Part shown: positions 9,559 through 18,004 of the stretch, piece after piece
Layout of the letters: each line of letters opens with the position of its first letter
Numbering within the stretch: position 1 is the stretch's first letter
DNA from: Psychroflexus sp041694175
GTDB taxonomy: Bacteria > Bacteroidota > Bacteroidia > Flavobacteriales > Flavobacteriaceae
Assembly (NCBI GenBank): GCA_041694175.1
Contig: JASMTR010000047.1
Coordinates: 11,912 to 75,911, forward strand
Length of the DNA: 64,000 nucleotides
Reading direction: 5' to 3'
Position numbers and translations under genes: made by a program
Notes under the pieces: model-generated
What the model was told of the DNA's origin: nothing
The model's database searches: none
What the model saw: the letters and a program-made list of their open reading frames with translations, nothing else

Positions 9559-11121
9559 TTACTTAGCTATATTTACAGCTCTTGTTTCTCTAATAACAGT
9601 TACTTTAACTTGTCCAGGGTAGGTCATGTCGGTTTGAATTTTTTGGGATATTTCAAAGGACAATTCTGAGGCTTTTTCATCAGGTACCTTTTCGCTTTCG
9701 ACAATTACTCTTAACTCTCGACCAGCTTGAATAGCATATGCTTTTTGAACGCCTTGAAATCCAAAAGCGATATCTTCAAGGTCTTTTAAACGCTTGACAT
9801 AAGAATCTAAAACTTGACGTCTTGCACCAGGTCTTGCTCCACTAATAGCATCGCAAACTTGTACGATTGGAGAAAGTAGTGATGTCATTTCAATTTCGTC
9901 ATGGTGAGCGCCTATTGCATTGCAAACCTCTTCTTTTTCACCGTACTTTTCTGCCCATTGCATCCCTAAAATTGCGTGTGGAGTTTCTGTCTCTTCCTCA
10001 GGTACTTTACCAATATCATGAAGTAGTCCAGCTCTTTTAGCCAGTTTTGGGTTTAAACCAAGTTCTGATGCCATGATACCACATAAATTACTAACTTCTC
10101 TAGAGTGTTGAAGAAGGTTCTGACCATAAGATGAGCGATATTTCATTCTGCCAACAGTTTTGACCAATTCTGGCTTTAAGCCGTGGATACCTAAATCAAT
10201 TACAGTTCGCTTTCCTATTTCTACAATTTCATCCTCAATTTGTTTTTGAGTTTTTCTAACTATATCTTCTATACGCGCGGGATGAATTCGTCCATCGGTT
10301 ACTAACTTGTGAAGCGATAATCTTGCTATCTCACGTCGAACAGAATCAAAACAAGAAAGAATAATGGCTTCGGGTGTATCATCTACAATAATTTCAACTC
10401 CTGTAGCAGCTTCAAGTGCACGAATATTTCTACCTTCTCTACCAATAATCCTACCTTTTACATCATCGTTTTCAAGGTTAAAAATCGAAACGCAATTGTC
10501 TACAGCTTCTTCAGTTCCAACGCGTTGAATGGTATTTATAACAATTTTCTTAGCTTCCTGCTGAGCTGTCATTTTAGCTTCTTCAACAGTATTTCTTATT
10601 ATTGCCATAGCTTCAGACTTAGCCTTTTCTTTTAAAGATTCCATTAATTGGTCTTTGGCATCATCTGCGCTAAGTCCACTTATCACTTCTAGCTGTTGAA
10701 TTTTTCTTTGAAGAATTTGATCAACTTCCTCTTGCTTTTTGATAATTCTTTCTTTTCTAAGATTAATATCATTTAGCTTTTCTTCTAATTCTTGAGCGCG
10801 TTTTTTGTTTTGACCTAATTCGCTTGATACTTTAGACTCTTTGTCTTTAATTCTTTTTTCAGCATCAGAGATTTTTTTATCTCGAGACAAAATCACCTTT
10901 TCATGTTCAGCTTTAAGCTCAATAAACTTCTCCTTTGCTTGAAGAATTTTATCTTTTTTAATACTTTCTGCTTCTTTATGGGCTTCGTCTATGATGCGTT
11001 TGCTTTCATTTTTAGCTTGCTTAACTGCACCTTTTGAACTTTTGCTTTCCACGGCTTTTGAAATTACAAATCCGATGATTAAAGCAATAATTGCAGTGAT
11101 AATTATTGGTAATATTTCCAT
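9559..11121 (-). CDS. rny: Ribonuclease Y
   Basis: A 520-residue membrane-anchored endoribonuclease that initiates mRNA decay by cleaving single-stranded AU-rich RNA. An N-terminal transmembrane helix (ILPIIITAIIALIIGFVI, residues 3-20) is followed by a long charged coiled coil (about 30-190), a KH RNA-binding domain with GRIIGREGRNIRALE near 222, and an HD phosphohydrolase domain with LLHDIGK (His368-Asp369). Length and order match the family. The ATG lies only 19 bases after the U-tract of a 6S-like RNA, leaving no room for a promoter. Transcription therefore probably reads through from the zapA side or starts within the RNA gene. Confidence 0.96.
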   Translation of the reverse strand: MEILPIIITAIIALIIGFVISKAVESKSSKGAVKQAKNESKRIIDEAHKEAESIKKDKILQAKEKFIELKAEHEKVILSRDKKISDAEKRIKDKESKVSSELGQNKKRAQELEEKLNDINLRKERIIKKQEEVDQILQRKIQQLEVISGLSADDAKDQLMESLKEKAKSEAMAIIRNTVEEAKMTAQQEAKKIVINTIQRVGTEEAVDNCVSIFNLENDDVKGRIIGREGRNIRALEAATGVEIIVDDTPEAIILSCFDSVRREIARLSLHKLVTDGRIHPARIEDIVRKTQKQIEDEIVEIGKRTVIDLGIHGLKPELVKTVGRMKYRSSYGQNLLQHSREVSNLCGIMASELGLNPKLAKRAGLLHDIGKVPEEETETPHAILGMQWAEKYGEKEEVCNAIGAHHDEIEMTSLLSPIVQVCDAISGARPGARRQVLDSYVKRLKDLEDIAFGFQGVQKAYAIQAGRELRVIVESEKVPDEKASELSFEISQKIQTDMTYPGQVKVTVIRETRAVNIAK

Positions 11122-11140
11122 ATTCTTGATTTTAATTTAT

Positions 11141-11325
11141 AAAAAAAGCCTGTATTAGTTTTTGTTTTGAATTAAACTCCTATTAGACAGGATTAGGGCT
11201 ACATGACTGATCAAACTTCCGTCTGATACCAAAAGGTATAACGGCATGTTTTAGCAATCAAAACTCACCCTTTTTAATTGTAAAGTGTTGAGTTTATCAA
11301 AAAGAAAAACAACTAATACAGGCAG
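11141..11325 (-). ncRNA. ssrS: 6S-type regulatory RNA (Bacteroidota/Flavobacteria form)
   Basis: The 196-base gap between zapA and rny folds into a long rod on the minus strand. A perfect 13-bp closing stem pairs AACTAATACAGGC (11311-11323) with GCCTGTATTAGTT (11148-11160). A hairpin with an AAACTCA/TGAGTTT stem lies in the 5' half. A strong apical hairpin, ATACC-TTTT-GGTAT inside CCGT/ACGG, lies in the centre. The closing stem is followed by seven U residues (11147-11141). Length (about 180 nt), the rod shape with an open centre, and a position directly downstream of zapA match 6S RNA, which binds RNA polymerase holoenzyme and mimics an open promoter. In many Proteobacteria ssrS also follows zapA. 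The exact 5' end is uncertain. Confidence 0.75.
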
Positions 11326-11351
11326 TATTAATATTTTATTTAAAGAACTTT

Positions 11352-11654
11352 TTAGTAATCTATATAATTTACCAATTTCTCATCTAAATCGATTAAACGT
11401 TGTTCTATTTCATCATGCATATCATTCTCTTCAATTTGCATCTGTTCAACTTTAGAAGCAAATTGTAAAGCACTCATGGCTAAAACATCTTGTTTGTCTC
11501 TCACCGCATAATTATCTTCAAAATGTTTGATGACTTTATTGATTTTTTGAGTTGCTACTCTTAAACCTTCTTCCTGTTCAGGAAAAACTGTCATGGGATA
11601 TACTCTATCCGCTATAGAAACTTTAATTTTTAATTTTTCTTTCATCACTTTCAT
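11352..11654 (-). CDS. zapA: Cell division protein ZapA
   Basis: A 100-residue protein with the typical ZapA N-terminal strand-rich head (KIKVSIADRVYPMTV), the EEGLRVATQKINKVI helix and a C-terminal coiled coil. ZapA binds FtsZ and bundles protofilaments at the division site. Its ATG overlaps the stop of the upstream coiled-coil gene (ATGA), so translation is coupled. A second in-frame Met at residue 4 is also a possible start. The 6S-like RNA follows downstream, an arrangement shared with Proteobacteria. Length and context make the call secure. Confidence 0.88.
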   Translation of the reverse strand: MKVMKEKLKIKVSIADRVYPMTVFPEQEEGLRVATQKINKVIKHFEDNYAVRDKQDVLAMSALQFASKVEQMQIEENDMHDEIEQRLIDLDEKLVNYIDY

Positions 11655-11941
11655 TCAGATAATTGTTCGATGCACTTATCTACTTCTCTTATTAATCGAT
11701 TTATTTTAAGCTTGGTTTCTTTTTTATACGTTTTACTGCCTAAAATAGCATTGACTGTTTTGAGCTGTTCATTTTCTGTTGTTAAGGTCGCAATCTTTTG
11801 CTCTAGAACTTGTTGTTTTTGCTTTAAATCTACTAAGTTAGATTTTGAAATTTTTAATTCTTCCTTTATAGATTGATAGTTTTGCAATAGTTTAAAAGTA
11901 TGATGCTCTAATTTCTTAACAACTTCTAATGTGTGGCTCAT
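11651..11941 (-). CDS. Small coiled-coil protein, probable ZapA partner
   Basis: A 96-residue, almost entirely alpha-helical protein. Residues from about 5 to 65 form a heptad-rich coiled coil (LVDLKQKQQVLEQKIATLTTENEQLK) and the C-terminus is a second helix. It overlaps zapA by 4 bases, so it should be made together with ZapA, and a role at the divisome similar to ZapB is a reasonable guess from context only. I place the start at the ATG at 11941. An upstream TTG at 11962 lies inside a promoter box. No enzymatic motif is present. Confidence 0.7.
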   Translation of the reverse strand: MSHTLEVVKKLEHHTFKLLQNYQSIKEELKISKSNLVDLKQKQQVLEQKIATLTTENEQLKTVNAILGSKTYKKETKLKINRLIREVDKCIEQLSE

Positions 11942-11959
11942 CACAATTACTATTAAAAA

Positions 11960-11990
11960 CAAATTTAGGTTTTTAATTTCAAAAAAACAA
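11960..11990 (-). promoter_or_regulatory. Promoter of the coiled-coil/zapA/6S unit
   Basis: On the minus strand TTG (11990-11988) is separated by 20 bases from TAAATTTG (11967-11960), matching the Bacteroidota -33/-7 consensus. Transcription should start near 11953, about 12 bases before the ATG at 11941. This excludes the TTG at 11962 as a start codon. Confidence 0.65.
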
Positions 11991-12131
11991 TCTAATGAAA
12001 AATTAATCTTAATTGAATGTTTTTAATTTATATAGCTTAGTAAGGCTTTTGTGAAATTTAAAATATGATGTATTTAAACAGATAGGGGATAATTCTAGAA
12101 TTAATTAAATGATTTAGGCACTATTCTAGCT

Positions 12132-12311
12132 TTACTGAATGGCTTGAACTTCAAAAGTCACAATCTCTCCAGCTTGAGTTTGATATGTAATGTTCATTGG
12201 ACGACAACAAACTTCGCAATCTTCAATATAGCTTTGTTGACTTACAGAAGTATCTAACAACATACTTATGGTTTCCCAACAATACGGACATTGAAAAAAG
12301 TGTTCTTTCAT
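12132..12311 (-). CDS. CPXCG-type cysteine-rich small protein
   Basis: A 59-residue protein, MKEHFFQCPYCWETISMLL at the start. It has two cysteine pairs, CPYC (8-11) and CEVC (32-35, followed by another Cys), spaced as in the CPXCG zinc-ribbon-like family. The family is widespread but has no assigned function; it probably binds a metal ion. The ATG lies 3 bases after the stop of the outer-membrane efflux gene, so it is the last member of the RND operon. No terminator hairpin is evident after it. Confidence 0.8.
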   Translation of the reverse strand: MKEHFFQCPYCWETISMLLDTSVSQQSYIEDCEVCCRPMNITYQTQAGEIVTFEVQAIQ

Positions 12312-12314
12312 CAG

Positions 12315-13640
12315 TTAAAACTTGACGTTAAGCAGTTGACCAGTAAGTTGAAGCAATTGAAGTTCAGCAAGCTTGGCATCGTATTTAGCAAGACTGTAAC
12401 TAGTCTGGGCATTTTGCAGATTGATTTGCGCTTGTCTAAATTCAACTGAGGTAATTTGACCAAGTTGAAATTGGTTTTCAGTTCGTTTGAAATTGTCTTG
12501 GTTGGTTTTTACGTTTTGTTCTTGCAATTCGTAAATATACAAACGGGTTTTGTAGTTGTTTAATGCATTTTGAATATCGCGATTAACTTGAGTTTGTATT
12601 TGTTGTCTCTGAAGACTTTGATTTTCGTAGTCAATTTTAGCGTTTTGAATTCTCACTGCGGTTTGCCCAGTGTCAAACAAGTTCCAATTCAAACTTAAAC
12701 CTGCTGAAATAGTTGTAGAGGTTTGGGTAGAGCCTGAAAAGAATGGTGTTTCTGGACTAATATTTCTGTTCCAACCATAAGAGCCAATTAAATCTAAGGT
12801 TGGCAAATAGCCTGTTTTGCTTATTTTTTGATCATAAGCGCTAATTTCTAAGCTTTTCTCTACTTGAAGCAATGAAACATTATTAAGCTCGTGTTCTTCT
12901 ACAAACTTTTCTATTTTCAGCATCGGTGTAAAGTTTACCGTAGTATCAACCTGAAAGTTATTTGAAAATTCTGAATTGATGACCACCTTCAAGTCACGTT
13001 TTGAGTTTTCTAAGGTTTGTGTTTCATTAATCAAATTAATACTGTCATTAGACACATCAACTCTGGCGTTAAGCACTTGAAGTTTGTTAACTTGACCATA
13101 ATCAAAAAGGTATTCTACCCGTTTTAAGCGATCTTTAGACAATGAAAGGGTTTGCTTTAATACTTCTACATTTTCGTATCGTCGAGCGACTTCATAATAT
13201 ACGCTAAAAAGCTGGATAAGAGTATTCTCTATAGTTTCACGAGCTTGAAGTTCAGAAAGGTTGTATTGTTCTTTTAATTGCTTATAAGTGTATTTTCGGC
13301 CTAAGCCGTCAAATAAAGTATAGTTCAGATTTAGACTGGCATTGTAGTTTTCGCTATCTAAATTTGGTTGGTCTAAAGGTTCTTGACCATTGATTTCGGC
13401 TAATCGGTCTATCCTACTAAAATTACTTCCAGCTGTTGCACTTAAATTTGGTAAATAACCTGAGTTGAGTATTCCAGCATTGTTTTCTGCAATGTCAACG
13501 TTGTTTTTTGCAATTTGAATTCCAAAATTTTCTTGAAGCGTGAGTTCAACGGCTTCAGATTTTGTTAAGAGATCTTGAGCATTGCCAACAGCAAAACTTG
13601 TAAAACATATCCATAAAATGAACAGTCTAATCTGCATCAT
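12315..13640 (-). CDS. TolC-family outer-membrane efflux protein
   Basis: A 441-residue protein with a signal peptide (cleavage near VGNAQ) and the duplicated long alpha-helical and beta-strand architecture of outer-membrane factors. Motifs include LNLNYTLFDGLGRKYTYKQ and the repeat LSLNWNLFDTGQTAVRIQNAK, each ending a beta strand and leading into a helical hairpin. A trimer forms the exit duct of a tripartite efflux pump. Its ATG overlaps the 3' end of the RND pump gene by 14 bases. The gene order adaptor, pump, outer-membrane factor makes the assignment firm. The transported compounds are unknown. Confidence 0.9.
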   Translation of the reverse strand: MMQIRLFILWICFTSFAVGNAQDLLTKSEAVELTLQENFGIQIAKNNVDIAENNAGILNSGYLPNLSATAGSNFSRIDRLAEINGQEPLDQPNLDSENYNASLNLNYTLFDGLGRKYTYKQLKEQYNLSELQARETIENTLIQLFSVYYEVARRYENVEVLKQTLSLSKDRLKRVEYLFDYGQVNKLQVLNARVDVSNDSINLINETQTLENSKRDLKVVINSEFSNNFQVDTTVNFTPMLKIEKFVEEHELNNVSLLQVEKSLEISAYDQKISKTGYLPTLDLIGSYGWNRNISPETPFFSGSTQTSTTISAGLSLNWNLFDTGQTAVRIQNAKIDYENQSLQRQQIQTQVNRDIQNALNNYKTRLYIYELQEQNVKTNQDNFKRTENQFQLGQITSVEFRQAQINLQNAQTSYSLAKYDAKLAELQLLQLTGQLLNVKF

Positions 13641-16600
13641 AATGTTCTAATTCTTTTTGTTCTTTAATAGCGCGCTCTACGTCTTCTTTTGCAATATCTT
13701 TTCCTGTAATTAGCCAAGAGGTTTTGGTTTTTATAGTATTAAAAACCGAAATACTAACAGGAAGTAATACTAATGTTAATACAGTAGCTATACCAATACC
13801 GTAAGCAATAGAAATCGCCATTGGAATCAAAAATTGCGCTTGACGACTTTGCTCAAAAATAAGTGGCGCCAAGCCAGCGATTGTGGTTAATGATGTTAAA
13901 AATATGGCTCTAAATCGAGACTTACCTGCTTCGTAAATAGCATCGTCAAATTTTAAACCCGATTTCAGATTAGCGTTAAGTTTAGTAATGAGAACCAATC
14001 CGTCATTAACCATAATACCTATCAAAGCAATAATACCAAGTGCTGATAATACATTGATAGCAAAACCGTGAATAAAATGTCCCCAAGCTACGCCAATGGC
14101 GCTGAATGGAATTAAAAGTAAAAGTAATATAGGTTGTGAATAGCCTCTAAAGGTGAAGGCAATCACCACAAAGATTAAAAATAAAATGACAGGTAAAACC
14201 TTTTTCGCTGAAGACGATATTTTAGAAGCTTCTCGGTTTTGACCTTCGTAAGATGCCGACAAACTCGTGTATTTATTTAAAATTTTAGGCATCACATTGT
14301 TCTGAATGTCAGTCAAAAAATCGGTTGCACTTTCATTAGGGTCTGATAAATCTGCTGAAACATTAATTTCTCGCATTCCGTTGAGAAAACTAATAGATTC
14401 TGTACCTCTTACAATTTGGTAATTGGCTATTTCATTAAACGGAACGCGCATACCATCAGGCGTGATAATACGCATATCGTCTAAATCTTTAATTGACGAA
14501 CGGTTGTTGAGATTGTATCTTACCCAAACTCTAATTTCATCTTTTCCACGTTGAAAGCGTTGCGCTTCTGCGCCAAAAAAACCATTACGGACTTGTCGCA
14601 TCACTTCGCCAACATCTAATCCTAAGGCAAAGGCATTTTCTTTTAGGTCAATTTCAATTTCTTTTATGCCTTTTGGGTCATTGTCTACGACATCCTTTAA
14701 TAAGTCGTTGTTTTCCATCCAGGTTTTGAGCTCTAATTTAGCTTGTTGAAGTTCATTGAGATTATTGCCCAGCAGTGAAACTGAAACTGGCAAACCACCA
14801 AAATTACTACCAGAACCAAAAGTGATGCTTTCTACACCGTAAATTGGTCCTGATTCTTCACGGATAGCATTGGTGATTTCGGCAGCACTAAAATCTCTTA
14901 ACTCACCAGGCAGTAAATTGACTTGCAAAGAGGCTTTGTTATTTCCAGGACCAACACGTTTAATGGTATTTTCAATCACTTGTAAATTATCGGTTTGTTT
15001 TTTAGTAAATTTTTCATTTACACGCCAAGCAGCAGCTTCAACAATAGAGATAATAGAATCGGTTTTTTCAGGATTAACACCTTCTGTCATCAATAAATCA
15101 ATACTTGCTCTATCACTGGCGATACTTGGGAAAAGCGTTACACGTATAATTTTACCAGCAATAGAACCAAAGGTTAAAATTAGAAGTGAAATAAAGACCA
15201 TTATAATAAAAAATCGGTTTTTTAATGAAAACCTCAAAAATGGTGCGTAAGATTTGTCCCTTAAAAATCCCATTATAATATCGCCAAACTTATTGACATT
15301 ACGCATTTTAGCGAAAAACTTACCTAAAACAGTTTTAGGTGTTTTTTTCTTTTTAGTATTGAGCTGTAAAGCCTTTGAATGAGCAATATGGGCAGGTAAA
15401 ATAATGAACGCTTCAATTAAAGAAACTGCAAGAGTTAAAAGCACGACTACTGAAACTTCACTAAAAAAAGTTCCTATCCTTCCTTCAATAAAGAAAAAAG
15501 TTGAAAAAGCTAAAATGGTAGTGAGAATAGCAGAAATAATAGGTGGAAAAACTTCTAAAACACCATCTATGGCAGCTCTGATTGGTTTTTTACCACGTTC
15601 ATAATGTTGGTAAATATTTTCTGATACTACAATTCCATCATCAACCAAAATACCTATCACAATTATCATCCCAAAAAGTGACAATACATTAATAGTGACT
15701 CCAAATGAATTGGCAAATACAAACATCCCAAGAAAAGCAATAGGTAAACCGAAGGAAACCCAAAATGCCAATCGCGTATTTAAAAAAATAGATAAAAAAA
15801 GTAATACCAGTCCAATACCTATTAAACCATTTTCAAAAAGTAATTTAGTTCTTTGGTTTAATGTAATTGACGAATCACTAACAACATTGAGTTCAACATT
15901 GTTATTTTTAGCATTAAAATCTTTAATATAGGCTTTTACCTTTTCGGCAGTTGGCATTAAATCTTCATCATTTGTATTCGTGACAATAACATTTACTGCT
16001 TTTTCGCCATTGTAGTACAAAGCATTTGGAGTTTCTTCAAATTGATCTCTGACTTCGGCTAAATCACTTAAGCGAACTTGAGTGCCGTTGGCTAAAGTTT
16101 TAATGACTATATCATTGAGTTTATCTGCATAATAGCTTCTTTTATTTGCCCTAATGAGATAATCTTCAACTTGTGTTTTAATCGTTCCACCAGTAGATAA
16201 AATGTTTGAACCCCTAACTTTTTGAGCAACTTCTTCAAAAGAAATATTATAAGCCAAAAGTTGGTCTTCACTTAATGCAATTTCAATTTCTTCGTTTGGA
16301 AATCCACGAAGTTCTATTTGAGAAATCCCATCAATCTGTCTTAAATCCGTTTCAATTTGATAAGCTATTTCTTTTAGAGTTTCTAAATTGATATCTTTTC
16401 CAGAGATAGCAAAATCAATGGTTTGCCTTGAAGTTTCTTGTTTAGAAACCACAAGCGGCTCCATTCCAAGTGGAAAATTCGGTACACGATCAACGGCATT
16501 TTTAACTTCAGTTAGCATAAAATCAACATTGCGATCGTCTTCAATTTCAACGGTAATTGAACCGCCGTTTTCTCGTGCAACTGCTGTTGTTCTGTCTACG

Positions 16601-16830
16601 CCTTCAAGTCCTTTTAGGTTTTCTTCAATTTTAATAATAACACCTTCTTCAATTTCTTCTGGTGAAGAGCCTGGATAAGTGATATTGATAGAAATAATTT
16701 TTGAATCTTGTAAAGGGAAAAAAGAAGATTTTAAACTGAAATAACCTACAATACCAAATATAAAAAATGCTAAAATCACAACATTGACGGCAACATCGTA
16801 TTTGATAAAATATGTAATGATTTTTTTCAA
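13627..16830 (-). CDS. RND-family efflux transporter (AcrB/HAE1-like inner-membrane pump)
   Basis: A 1067-residue pump with the classical RND layout: one N-terminal transmembrane helix (VAVNVVILAFFIFGIVGYFSL), two large periplasmic loops and two bundles of transmembrane helices. The proton-relay segment GILVDDGIVVSENIYQH has the conserved Asp pair in TM4. The matching segment in the second half is GIMVNDGLVLI. The C-terminal tail is short and charged. It uses the proton gradient to export hydrophobic or amphiphilic compounds through the adjacent adaptor and TolC-like duct. It ends overlapping the outer-membrane factor by 14 bases and starts 12 bases after the adaptor. A heavy-metal specificity seems unlikely, but no substrate can be assigned. 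Confidence 0.93.
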   Translation of the reverse strand: MKKIITYFIKYDVAVNVVILAFFIFGIVGYFSLKSSFFPLQDSKIISINITYPGSSPEEIEEGVIIKIEENLKGLEGVDRTTAVARENGGSITVEIEDDRNVDFMLTEVKNAVDRVPNFPLGMEPLVVSKQETSRQTIDFAISGKDINLETLKEIAYQIETDLRQIDGISQIELRGFPNEEIEIALSEDQLLAYNISFEEVAQKVRGSNILSTGGTIKTQVEDYLIRANKRSYYADKLNDIVIKTLANGTQVRLSDLAEVRDQFEETPNALYYNGEKAVNVIVTNTNDEDLMPTAEKVKAYIKDFNAKNNNVELNVVSDSSITLNQRTKLLFENGLIGIGLVLLFLSIFLNTRLAFWVSFGLPIAFLGMFVFANSFGVTINVLSLFGMIIVIGILVDDGIVVSENIYQHYERGKKPIRAAIDGVLEVFPPIISAILTTILAFSTFFFIEGRIGTFFSEVSVVVLLTLAVSLIEAFIILPAHIAHSKALQLNTKKKKTPKTVLGKFFAKMRNVNKFGDIIMGFLRDKSYAPFLRFSLKNRFFIIMVFISLLILTFGSIAGKIIRVTLFPSIASDRASIDLLMTEGVNPEKTDSIISIVEAAAWRVNEKFTKKQTDNLQVIENTIKRVGPGNNKASLQVNLLPGELRDFSAAEITNAIREESGPIYGVESITFGSGSNFGGLPVSVSLLGNNLNELQQAKLELKTWMENNDLLKDVVDNDPKGIKEIEIDLKENAFALGLDVGEVMRQVRNGFFGAEAQRFQRGKDEIRVWVRYNLNNRSSIKDLDDMRIITPDGMRVPFNEIANYQIVRGTESISFLNGMREINVSADLSDPNESATDFLTDIQNNVMPKILNKYTSLSASYEGQNREASKISSSAKKVLPVILFLIFVVIAFTFRGYSQPILLLLLIPFSAIGVAWGHFIHGFAINVLSALGIIALIGIMVNDGLVLITKLNANLKSGLKFDDAIYEAGKSRFRAIFLTSLTTIAGLAPLIFEQSRQAQFLIPMAISIAYGIGIATVLTLVLLPVSISVFNTIKTKTSWLITGKDIAKEDVERAIKEQKELEHYDAD

Positions 16831-16842
16831 CTTAAAACAATT

Positions 16843-17946
16843 TTAGTTTTTTGCCTTAACAAGCATTCCTGGATAAGCACTTGATAGGTTTGATGTCATA
16901 ATTACTTCTCCATCATTTAGCCCTTTTACTATGGCTTGATTGTCTGTAAAATACATTGGCTTTACCGTTTTATAATCTAAAACCGTATCATTTACTATAA
17001 AAATTTGGTTGGCGTTGTTTATCAGAGAGCGACTAATTGCAAAAGCCTTATCAATAGTTTGACCTCTAATTTCTGCTTGCAGGTATAAACCTTCTTTTAC
17101 GTTGCCATCTTTGGTTTGAACAAAAACTTGAATGGTTTGTGTTTGTGGGTCTATTTGATTGTTGATTCGGCTAATTTGACCTAAAGCCGTAAAGTTGGCA
17201 TCTAAGCTTTTCAATTGGACAGAATCTCCAACTTTCATATAAGGAATCATAGATTTTTGTAACGCAATTTGAATTTCATAAACCGAAGGACTGATAAATT
17301 CGCCTAAGCGTTGTCCAGGTCTAACTAATGTCCCTAAATTGATGGCAGCTTCGGTTAAAACGCCATCAAAAGGCGCACGAATGGTAAATTTGTTTAGTCG
17401 GGTTTCTAAATTTTTAATATTAAAATATGAACTTAGAATACCACGTCCTGTAATAAAATATTTGAGTTGTTTTGAGGTCTCTGGCAAATCCTTTAGTGGT
17501 TTTTGAACATCAAATTCATCTAAATAGTATTCCCATTGTTTAAATTCTTTGGGATAATCTATTTTGATGTCAGGCATTAATGCTACTAAAAGATTGAAGA
17601 AGTCACTCTTTGCAGAAATAACATTAGCCATAAACTCTTCATTGTTAATTTTTAAAAGAATTTGACCTTTTTTATAAAATTGTCCAACTCTAAAATCTTT
17701 AGATGAATACTGAAAAACCCCTTGAACTTCACTAAACAGTTCAAATTTTTTGATGGCTTCAGCAACACCATTCGTTTTTACAACAATAGGAATATCGCGA
17801 TTTTGGACTTTATCTACAGCTATAGGTTTATAGACACTTTTTTTGGCTTCATCAACCTTTTCAGGAGCATTTACTAACGAATAAGCTACGTAGCTTGCCC
17901 CACCTAAAATGACAAACCCCAAAATGATAAGTATTAATTTTCTCAT
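16843..17946 (-). CDS. RND efflux periplasmic adaptor subunit (HlyD/AcrA family)
   Basis: A 367-residue protein from the chosen ATG, with an N-terminal membrane anchor (MRKLILIILGFVILGGASYVAY). A barrel-sandwich/lipoyl-like domain follows (KFELFSEVQGVFQY and FTIRAPFDGVLTEAAINLGTLVRPGQRLGEF) with an alpha-helical hairpin between its halves. A beta-barrel region ends the protein. It bridges the RND pump and the TolC-like duct. A TTG seven codons upstream (17967) lies inside a TAnnTTTG promoter box, so I take the ATG at 17946. It is the first gene of a four-gene operon: adaptor, pump, duct and CPXCG protein. Confidence 0.9.
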   Translation of the reverse strand: MRKLILIILGFVILGGASYVAYSLVNAPEKVDEAKKSVYKPIAVDKVQNRDIPIVVKTNGVAEAIKKFELFSEVQGVFQYSSKDFRVGQFYKKGQILLKINNEEFMANVISAKSDFFNLLVALMPDIKIDYPKEFKQWEYYLDEFDVQKPLKDLPETSKQLKYFITGRGILSSYFNIKNLETRLNKFTIRAPFDGVLTEAAINLGTLVRPGQRLGEFISPSVYEIQIALQKSMIPYMKVGDSVQLKSLDANFTALGQISRINNQIDPQTQTIQVFVQTKDGNVKEGLYLQAEIRGQTIDKAFAISRSLINNANQIFIVNDTVLDYKTVKPMYFTDNQAIVKGLNDGEVIMTSNLSSAYPGMLVKAKN

Positions 17947-17964
17947 TGTAAATTTAAAAATTTT

Positions 17965-17972
17965 CAAAGCTA
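17965..17972 (-). promoter_or_regulatory. Promoter -7 box of the RND efflux operon
   Basis: TAGCTTTG on the minus strand (17972 to 17965) matches TAnnTTTG. Transcription would start near 17958, giving a leader of about 12 bases before the ATG at 17946. The box sits just downstream of the ABC-F stop codon. No clear -33 partner is found. Confidence 0.5.
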
Positions 17973-18004
17973 AAAATTAAACAATGAATACTAGGTTAAG
18001 CTTT

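Noticed and set aside
9559..11121. Unusual length or fusion of RNase Y
   Set aside because: Domain order and 520 residues are normal for the family.
11122..11351. A riboswitch in front of rny
   Set aside because: The closing stem with an open rod and U-tail fits a free-standing 6S RNA better than any metabolite-binding element I know.
12091..12102. Palindrome AATTCTAGAATT after the CPXCG gene
   Set aside because: It has no T-run and no nearby start, and such short AT-rich palindromes are expected by chance.
14870..15250. A 126-codon open frame on the plus strand inside the RND pump gene
   Set aside because: It is the antisense of conserved pump coding sequence and matches no recognisable protein.
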